From Commensalibacter sp963921845 (GTDB lineage Bacteria > Pseudomonadota > Alphaproteobacteria > Acetobacterales > Acetobacteraceae): a stretch of DNA of 52,417 bases. Positions 46,789-52,417 of the stretch are shown here, one piece after another. Every line of letters starts with the position of its first letter. Positions within the stretch are counted from its first letter, which is position 1. The position numbers and the translations under genes are program-made. The stretch covers positions 1 through 52,417 of the forward strand of contig NZ_CAWUGZ010000040.1 in NCBI RefSeq assembly GCF_963921845.1, given 5' to 3'. The notes under the pieces were generated by a model. The model made no database searches. It was given only the letters and a program-made list of their open reading frames with translations, and was not told where the DNA came from.

Positions 46789-47637
46789 TTAAGGAAAAAG
46801 TTTTCCACACATACCGTGCTTCAAATTTTGTCCTTCTTCACTCCTTGATGGTATCAGTCCAATACGCAAAAAAAGATCAATTAAAACCAAGTTAACGTTA
46901 AACTTAAAATTCCTAGTGGTTAGGACTTGTTGATACACCTCTTCGATGGGAAGTAATATAAATTCACTAACTTCACCATCATTGGGAACTGGACGAAAAT
47001 GATCAGGAAGCCATAAATCATAGCAATAGATTACATCTCTTCGTAATCCTTCAGGCCTATTGGTGCTATAACTGATTATAGTTTGAAAATGCGCTTCGTT
47101 AACCAATTCGTTGGGTATATTCGCTTCTTCACTGGCTTCTTTCAATAAAGCACTCTTATGATCATGTCCAGCAGGAATTCCACCTGCAACCATATGATCC
47201 AATTTGTTAGGGTCAAGCCTCTTACTTGCAGAGCGTTTTCCTACCCATAAAAAGATTCCAGAGGGTTTCTTAACTAAACCATTTAAATGGACCCCACTGC
47301 CAATAAGACCTAAAAAGGGTAAAATGCTTCGATCAATTATTCCAATAGGTTTATCATAAGGTGTGGGGTAAACATCAAACGCTTCATTCATTCCCGATAC
47401 GTATCTATCTTGAATGAGTCGGTTCCCAAAATCTTCTAAGGATAAATGTTGAGAAAGAGATACAATGGAGTCTGTATTTAATTTTGCCCCATACCGTTGC
47501 AGTATATTGATTTTTTCGATGCTAACCCATCCTATAAGGGCGTTAAACGCTCTAAGGGGAAGATAGTGCTGGTTTAAAAAAGCGTCATTGCAAAAGTATA
47601 TGTGATCTAAAAATGCTTTATATTCAGAATGTTGCAT
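46789..47637 (-). CDS. DUF4743/Nudix hydrolase family protein
   Basis: 282 residues. The N-terminal DUF4743 domain (about 1-110) resembles that of thiamine-pyrophosphokinase-linked Nudix proteins. The Nudix domain has VHLNGLVKKPSGIFLWVGKR, then the Nudix box region GGIPAGHDHKSALLKEASEEANI (near 150-175) with the helix glutamates. The box departs from the strict consensus in its middle, as is usual in this subfamily. It likely hydrolyses a nucleoside-diphosphate-linked substrate, perhaps oxidised thiamine pyrophosphate, by family analogy only. Its start region lies close to the divergent ABC transporter gene. Confidence 0.88.
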   Translation of the reverse strand: MQHSEYKAFLDHIYFCNDAFLNQHYLPLRAFNALIGWVSIEKINILQRYGAKLNTDSIVSLSQHLSLEDFGNRLIQDRYVSGMNEAFDVYPTPYDKPIGIIDRSILPFLGLIGSGVHLNGLVKKPSGIFLWVGKRSASKRLDPNKLDHMVAGGIPAGHDHKSALLKEASEEANIPNELVNEAHFQTIISYSTNRPEGLRRDVIYCYDLWLPDHFRPVPNDGEVSEFILLPIEEVYQQVLTTRNFKFNVNLVLIDLFLRIGLIPSRSEEGQNLKHGMCGKLFP

Positions 47638-47760
47638 AGCAATACTAACAAGTTATCAAAGGTAGGGAAAAGAGTAAATTTTAAAAGCCTCATAAAACGA
47701 TATATAAATCTTTATAATCATTTATATTACCCTCTCAAAAAATCTGTAGCACAATTAGGT

Positions 47761-49587
47761 ATGTTCAAAAAATTAATTTATCACCTCATCAATAAAATAA
47801 ACTCACGGTCAGGTTGGAAGACTTTAGTCGAATTGTTGTCTTATCTATGGCCAAAAAACCAACCGATTATGAGATTAAGACTGGTTCTTGCGACGTTGTT
47901 AATGATCACTGCTAAGATAAGTTCTTTGTTGGTGCCATTACTTTATAGCCAAATTATCGATCGTTTATCAAACAAAGGAACCTCAAGTTTTTTTTATGTA
48001 ACGTTTTGGATTATTTTGGGTTACGGATTGATTCGTATTTTGTCCAGTTTATGCTCAGAATTAAAAGATACAGTATTTGCTCCTCTACGGTATCGAGTGA
48101 TGCGTACGATAACGGTAAAATGTTTTGAGCACATGCATGCTCTTTCATTAAATTTTCATCTTAATCGTCAAACTGGTGCCATTACCCGTGCAATCGAAAG
48201 GGGAAGCGAAGGGATTGAAACCGTCTTACGAGTAGGGGTATTTAGTATCGTACCTACTCTTATTGAAACCGTTCTAGTCGTGATAGTTATCGCTCATGTC
48301 TATAGTTGGTATTACACACTCGTCGTATGTACAGCCATTATTGCCTACATTTTATTTACGTTATTTTTTACATCGTGGCGGATCAACATAAGACGTAAAA
48401 TGAACGAAATCAATAACGAAGCCAACAATCGTGCCTTAGACAGCTTATTAAACTATGAGACCGTAAAATACTTTGGAAATGAAACGCACGAAATAAAAAA
48501 ATATGATGCTTCTTTATTACGCTACGAGAAAGCATCCATTAAAACTCAAGTTACGTTAAATGGATTGAATTTTGGTCAAGCGTTTATTATTGCACTAGCC
48601 CTAACGCTGTTAATGCTTATGGCTGCGTACGATTTAAAAATTGGCCTATTTACATTGGGTAAATTTGTCCTCATCAATACGTATCTTCTTCAACTTTACC
48701 AACCTCTGAATTTTCTAGGCAGTATTTATTCTAACTTACGACAATCCATTGTAGATTTAGAAAATATGTTCGCATTGTTGGCAATCAAACCTGAAATTCA
48801 TTCTCATAATAAATCCCTTGTTTTACCTTCTGATTTTGAAAAAACAGGACCTGTTGGGATCAAAGTGATGAACGTTTCATTCGGTTACGATTCATCAAGA
48901 ACGATCTTGCGTCATCTCAATTTTACCATTGATCCGGGCAAACAAGTGGCTATTGTGGGTCCTACCGGAGCAGGAAAATCCACTTTAAGTCGTTTATTAT
49001 TTCGTTTTTATGATGTTACAGAGGGCGAAATTTTAATTGAAAACATCAATATAAACGATTACCAACTAGCAAGCTTGAGGGCATCTATTGGCATAGTCCC
49101 CCAAGATACAGTCTTGTTTAATGACACCATTGGATATAATATTTCGTACGGAAATTTAAAAGCGTCTTCCAAAGCGATTGAAAACGCAGCAAAGCTCGCT
49201 CAGATAGATCATTTTATTCGAACTTTGCCTCTAGGATACGATACATTAGTGGGGGAAAGAGGCTTAAAACTTTCTGGTGGAGAAAAACAACGAATTGCTA
49301 TCGCGCGAACCCTTTTAAAAAACCCTAGAATTTTAATTCTCGACGAAGCAACAAGCGCCCTTGACAGCCATACAGAACAAGAAATTCAAAGCGCTTTGCA
49401 AAATATTTCTAAAGGTCGAACGGTGGTAACCATTGCGCATAGACTATCCACCATTGTTAACGCAGACCTTATCCTGGTCATGATGAACGGGCAAATTATT
49501 GAACGTGGAACCCATGATTTTTTAATTGCTAAAAATGGTTTTTATGCCAATATGTGGACTATCCAAGCAAAACAAAAAGAAGACTAA
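47761..49587 (+). CDS. ATM1-type ABC exporter (fused membrane and ATPase domains)
   Basis: About 608 residues from ATG 47761. The frame opens at 47629, but that would overlap the divergent Nudix start. The N-terminal six-helix ABC membrane domain (about 35-330) contains LNRQTGAITRAIERGSEGIE and NEANNRALDSLLNYETVKYFGNE, typical of the ATM1/HMT1 subfamily. The ATPase has Walker A GPTGAGKSTLSRLL, the signature LSGGEKQRIAIART, Walker B ILILDEATSALD and the H-loop AHRLSTIV. Bacterial homologues export glutathione-linked metals or sulfur compounds and aid metal tolerance. It is not a multidrug subtype by pattern. Confidence 0.92.
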   Translation: MFKKLIYHLINKINSRSGWKTLVELLSYLWPKNQPIMRLRLVLATLLMITAKISSLLVPLLYSQIIDRLSNKGTSSFFYVTFWIILGYGLIRILSSLCSELKDTVFAPLRYRVMRTITVKCFEHMHALSLNFHLNRQTGAITRAIERGSEGIETVLRVGVFSIVPTLIETVLVVIVIAHVYSWYYTLVVCTAIIAYILFTLFFTSWRINIRRKMNEINNEANNRALDSLLNYETVKYFGNETHEIKKYDASLLRYEKASIKTQVTLNGLNFGQAFIIALALTLLMLMAAYDLKIGLFTLGKFVLINTYLLQLYQPLNFLGSIYSNLRQSIVDLENMFALLAIKPEIHSHNKSLVLPSDFEKTGPVGIKVMNVSFGYDSSRTILRHLNFTIDPGKQVAIVGPTGAGKSTLSRLLFRFYDVTEGEILIENININDYQLASLRASIGIVPQDTVLFNDTIGYNISYGNLKASSKAIENAAKLAQIDHFIRTLPLGYDTLVGERGLKLSGGEKQRIAIARTLLKNPRILILDEATSALDSHTEQEIQSALQNISKGRTVVTIAHRLSTIVNADLILVMMNGQIIERGTHDFLIAKNGFYANMWTIQAKQKED

Positions 49588-49606
49588 TTTATTTCTAGTC
49601 TTTTTT
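49580..49606 (+). terminator. Intrinsic terminator after the ABC exporter
   Basis: AAGACTA (49580-49586) pairs with TAGTCTT (49596-49602) around a 9-nt loop. The 3' arm runs into a T6 tract (49601-49606). The 5' arm overlaps the stop codon. Confidence 0.65.
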
Positions 49607-49697
49607 AAAGTTTTATTGTAGAAAAGGGCCTAAGGTCTTGACTCATGTATCATTTTTCGCCATTAGGGCATAGTTAAGTCAATGTTATTGTTGCCAC

Positions 49698-49712
49698 GCA
49701 CTTTTTAAGTGC
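49698..49712 (+). repeat. Hairpin in the rpmB leader
   Basis: GCACTT-TTT-AAGTGC perfect inverted repeat about 30 nt upstream of rpmB, with CCGGCTTTTATT after it. It is probably part of the rpmB 5' leader; function unknown. Confidence 0.45.
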
Positions 49713-49740
49713 CGGCTTTTATTACCTGAGGATAAACATA

Positions 49741-50043
49741 ATGTCTCGCCGTTGCCACATCACAGGCAAAGGCGTGTTGACAGGAAACAATGTCAGTCAC
49801 GCCAATAATAAAAATCGCCGTCGTTTCTTGCCAAATTTGCAAGATTATTCCCTTTTGTCTGATATCTTAGGACAACGTATTCATTTGCGTGCTACCAATC
49901 ATGGACTACGTACCGTAGAACACAATGGGGGTCTGGATAAGTTTCTACTCAGCACTCCGAATCGCAAGCTAACCGAAGAAGCGATGGTTATTAAACGTCG
50001 TATTCTGCAAGCGCAAGCAAAAAAGCAAGCTACTACTACCTAA
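49741..50043 (+). CDS. rpmB: 50S ribosomal protein bL28
   Basis: 100-residue bL28: MSRRCHITGKGVLTGNNVSH, NNKNRRRFLPNLQ, then LRATNHGLRTVEHNGGLDKFL. Length fits the alphaproteobacterial form. GAGGA lies 8-12 nt before ATG. It is followed by a strong terminator, then by fusA under its own promoter. Confidence 0.97.
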   Translation: MSRRCHITGKGVLTGNNVSHANNKNRRRFLPNLQDYSLLSDILGQRIHLRATNHGLRTVEHNGGLDKFLLSTPNRKLTEEAMVIKRRILQAQAKKQATTT

Positions 50044-50073
50044 TTTATCAAAGCACGCTGTTAGTCCTATTGG

Positions 50074-50106
50074 ACCCTCTTTCATAATCTTAAAGAGGGT
50101 GTTTTG
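50074..50106 (+). terminator. Intrinsic terminator after rpmB
   Basis: Perfect 9-bp stem ACCCTCTTT (50074-50082) / AAAGAGGGT (50092-50100) with a 9-nt loop, followed by GTTTTG. It lies 30 bp past the stop codon. Confidence 0.85.
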
Positions 50107-50131
50107 CATGGTATCGAATTTAGTTTCGATA

Positions 50132-50140
50132 TGCTATAAT
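50132..50140 (+). promoter_or_regulatory. Extended -10 promoter of fusA
   Basis: TGC immediately followed by a perfect TATAAT (50135-50140). The region 17 bp upstream (TATCGA) is a poor -35, as is usual when a TGn extension is present. It lies between the rpmB terminator and the fusA start. Confidence 0.6.
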
Positions 50141-50187
50141 TCTATTCCTTTTTCTTCATATTTTCTTCGTTTGTGGAGGTTACCCCT

Positions 50188-52275
50188 TTGTCCGCCCAAT
50201 CTGAGCTTTCAAAAATTCGTAATATAGGTATAACTGCACATATTGATGCAGGTAAAACAACAACAACCGAACGGATTCTGTACTATACTGGTGTTTCCCA
50301 CAAGATTGGTGAGGTTCACGAGGGAAACACTACAACCGATTATATGGATCAAGAACGGGAACGAGGTATTACCATTACCTCTGCCGCTGTGACGTGCGAA
50401 TGGAAAAACCATCGCATCAATATTATCGATACCCCTGGTCACATTGATTTCAATATTGAAGTGAATCGTTCGCTTCGCGTGCTTGACGGTGCTGTATTTA
50501 TTATTGAAGGCGTTGCAGGGGTTCAACCCCAATCTGAGACCAATTGGCGCCTTGCGGATCGGTACAAAGTTCCCCGTATTATTTTTATTAATAAATTGGA
50601 TAGAACGGGTGCGAACTTCGATTACGCTTTTAGTACCCTTAAAGAAAAACTGGACATAATTGCTATACCTTTACAATTTCCAATTGGGGCTGAAGAAAAC
50701 CTCAAAGGTATTGTGGATCTTGTTGAAATGAAAGCAATTATTTGGGAAGGTGACGATCTTGGTGCTAAATACGACGTTATCGAAATTCCTGAAGAGCTAA
50801 AAGAAAAAGCTACAGAATGGCGTCAAAACCTACTTGATTCGGTATTGGCGGTTGATGATTCGGCCATGGAAGAATATTTTGATAAAGGCGATGTCTCCAC
50901 AGAAGTTTTAAAGAAATGTATTAAAAAAGGTACAATTTCTGGTGAATTTCGTCCGGTTCTTTGTGGATCTTCTTTCAAAAACAAAGGGGTGCAACCTCTA
51001 CTTGACGCCATTATAGACTATTTACCTGCGCCAAACGACGTCGAGGGTATACGTATTGCACCGCCAGAAGACGAAGAGATAGATGAGAATAATTTACCTA
51101 TTATCCCTGTAGATCCAGAAGGTAAATTTGCTGGACTAGCGTTTAAAATTATCAATGATAAATATGGTTCACTGACTTTTGTTCGTGTTTATCGTGGTGT
51201 TCTTCGTTCAGGGGATACCGTATTTAACACTACACACGGTCATAAAGAACGTATTGGTCGTATTTTTCAAATGCATGCGGATAAGCGTTTAGAACTCAAA
51301 GAAGTGCATGCGGGTGATATCGCTGCGTTTGTTGGTTTGAAAGATACCAAAACAGGGGATACCTTAGCAGATCCCAGCGATCCTGTTGTGTTAGAGCGTA
51401 TGCAATTTCCAGTACCTGTTATTGACATTTCTGTAGAACCAAAAACAAAAGAAGCGGTTGAAAAAATGACGATCGCTTTGCAAAAGCTTGCTTCAGAAGA
51501 TCCTTCATTGCAATTGAAAACAGACCAAGAAACCGGTCAAACCATTCTTTCTGGAATGGGGGAACTGCATCTTGATATTATTATTGACCGTTTGAGACGT
51601 GAGTACGGGGTTGATGCGAATATTGGCGCACCTCAAGTTGCGTATCGTGAAACGATATCCCAAACCCATACCGAAATCTACACACACAAAAAGCAATCCG
51701 GTGGTGCAGGTCAATACGCTGAAGTCAAAATTATTTTCGAACCTACCAAACGGAATGAAGGAATTATATTCGAAAATAAAATTGTTGGAGGTGCCATTCC
51801 TAGGGAATATATTCCTGCAGTGGATAAAGGAATAAGAAATCAAAGTTCAACCGGTGTGCTTGCTGGATTTCCTACTGTTGACTTTAAATTTACCCTTGTG
51901 GATGGTAAATACCATGATGTTGACTCTTCAGCATTGGCGTTTGAAATTGCAGGTAAGGCTTGTTTCCGTGAAGGTATGAAAAAAGCTGGCCCTGTTATCT
52001 TAGAACCGATTATGGATGTTGAAGTGACAACACCGAATGATCACGTAGGAGACGTAGTAGGGGATTTAAATCGTCGTCGTGGGATGATCCAAAGTCAAGA
52101 AACTGCGGGAAGTACGGTCATGGTAAGGGCTTTTGTGCCTCTGAAAGAAATGTTTGGGTATATTTCTGATTTGCGCTCTATGACCAAAGGTCGTGCGTCG
52201 TTTACCATGCAGTTCCATCATTATGATCCAGTCCCTCGCAACGTAGCTGATGAAATTATTAATCACTCTGCATAA
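50188..52275 (+). CDS. fusA: Elongation factor G
   Basis: About 695 residues, the translocation GTPase of the ribosome. It has G1 AHIDAGKTTTTERI, the DYMDQERERGITITSAA switch, G3 DTPGHIDF and G4 NKLDRTG. Domains II-V include GGAIPREYIPAVDKGI and VGDVVGDLNRRRGMI. The frame is open to GTG 50173, but TTG 50188 is the likely start: GGAGG (50175-50179) sits 8 nt before it and the protein then begins MSAQSELSKIRNIGI, matching the family. It is isolated here from rpsL, rpsG and tuf, with its own promoter and terminator. Nothing in the sequence marks it as a divergent EF-G2. Confidence 0.96.
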   Translation: MSAQSELSKIRNIGITAHIDAGKTTTTERILYYTGVSHKIGEVHEGNTTTDYMDQERERGITITSAAVTCEWKNHRINIIDTPGHIDFNIEVNRSLRVLDGAVFIIEGVAGVQPQSETNWRLADRYKVPRIIFINKLDRTGANFDYAFSTLKEKLDIIAIPLQFPIGAEENLKGIVDLVEMKAIIWEGDDLGAKYDVIEIPEELKEKATEWRQNLLDSVLAVDDSAMEEYFDKGDVSTEVLKKCIKKGTISGEFRPVLCGSSFKNKGVQPLLDAIIDYLPAPNDVEGIRIAPPEDEEIDENNLPIIPVDPEGKFAGLAFKIINDKYGSLTFVRVYRGVLRSGDTVFNTTHGHKERIGRIFQMHADKRLELKEVHAGDIAAFVGLKDTKTGDTLADPSDPVVLERMQFPVPVIDISVEPKTKEAVEKMTIALQKLASEDPSLQLKTDQETGQTILSGMGELHLDIIIDRLRREYGVDANIGAPQVAYRETISQTHTEIYTHKKQSGGAGQYAEVKIIFEPTKRNEGIIFENKIVGGAIPREYIPAVDKGIRNQSSTGVLAGFPTVDFKFTLVDGKYHDVDSSALAFEIAGKACFREGMKKAGPVILEPIMDVEVTTPNDHVGDVVGDLNRRRGMIQSQETAGSTVMVRAFVPLKEMFGYISDLRSMTKGRASFTMQFHHYDPVPRNVADEIINHSA

Positions 52276-52296
52276 AAACAACGCAACTGCTTAGTT

Positions 52297-52330
52297 AAAA
52301 ACCGTATACAATTTCTTGTATACGGTTTTT
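52297..52330 (+). terminator. Intrinsic terminator after fusA
   Basis: ACCGTATACAA (52301-52311) pairs perfectly with TTGTATACGGT (52316-52326) around a TTTC loop, flanked by A4 and T6. It is a strong hairpin and T tract 25 bp after the stop codon. Confidence 0.88.
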
Positions 52331-52417
52331 TATACTTCGTCAGGATTACAGCGTATTTAAAAAATTTTTATACAGAAAGATACCAATCATATATTTAACG
52401 ATGAGTTTGTTCATTAT

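Noticed and set aside
51505..51843. Leftward 112-residue frame inside fusA
   Set aside because: Shadow of the strongly conserved EF-G coding sequence.
1..52417. CRISPR array, defence system or biosynthetic gene cluster
   Set aside because: No regularly spaced direct repeats, cas-like, toxin-antitoxin, restriction-modification, NRPS/PKS or RiPP-like genes were found on either strand.

Overview
The window reads as a chromosomal segment of an AT-rich alphaproteobacterium. My best guess is a low-GC Acetobacteraceae symbiont of the Commensalibacter kind. This rests on a complex I NDUFA9-like gene, a MarR-OmpR-EnvZ trio like petP/petR, an ffh-rpsP-rimM-trmD-rplS cluster, divergent bamE/DUF177 genes, and Gram-negative envelope genes (lpxB, bamB, bamE). 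It is inference from gene content and base composition, not from a search. Most of the window is compact housekeeping sequence.

Layout. 1-1.5 kb: a leftward membrane protein cut by the window edge and a tRNA-Leu. 1.6-8.7 kb: an NDUFA9-like gene, then both glutamate synthase subunits (gltD, gltB). 8.9-11.5 kb: a large CPA1 Na+/H+ antiporter with a C-terminal cNMP-like domain. 12-13.6 kb: lpxB and hisI, leftward. 13.7-22.7 kb: a rightward run of two glycosyltransferases (GT9, GT4), asparagine synthase, dihydroorotase, a small secreted protein, yfgM-like, bamB and der. 23-24 kb: a Spy/CpxP-like periplasmic protein with a clear terminator and a possible small membrane protein. 24.1-27.7 kb: ffh-rpsP-rimM-trmD-rplS behind a promoter and a terminator-like leader hairpin.

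27.8-33.3 kb is the only accessory-looking stretch. It holds about 1.5 kb without an intact gene that contains relics of a decayed MFS transporter. Next come a visibly GC-richer GH31 glycosidase, broken by one in-frame TAA, and its GPH-family sugar transporter. A further stretch with an unrecognised coding relic follows, up to leftward rpsU. This looks like an acquired xyloside/oligosaccharide module that is being lost.

33.6-37 kb: MarR regulator, response regulator and histidine kinase, then bamE (leftward). 37-41.2 kb: DUF177, rpmF, plsX, fabH, ihfA, a MerR-type regulator and tRNA-Pro. 41.2-44.4 kb: an AI-2E family permease and oligopeptidase B, leftward. 44.6-49.6 kb: glf, purU, a DUF4743/Nudix hydrolase (leftward) and an ATM1-type ABC exporter. 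49.7-52.3 kb: rpmB and fusA, each followed by an intrinsic terminator.

I found no CRISPR array, insertion sequence, integrase, prophage or defence island, and no convincing new multi-gene system. The points most worth a second look are the ffh leader hairpin, the nonsense-interrupted GH31 gene with its decayed surroundings, the degenerate Rossmann motif in the NDUFA9-like protein, and fusA standing apart from a str operon.
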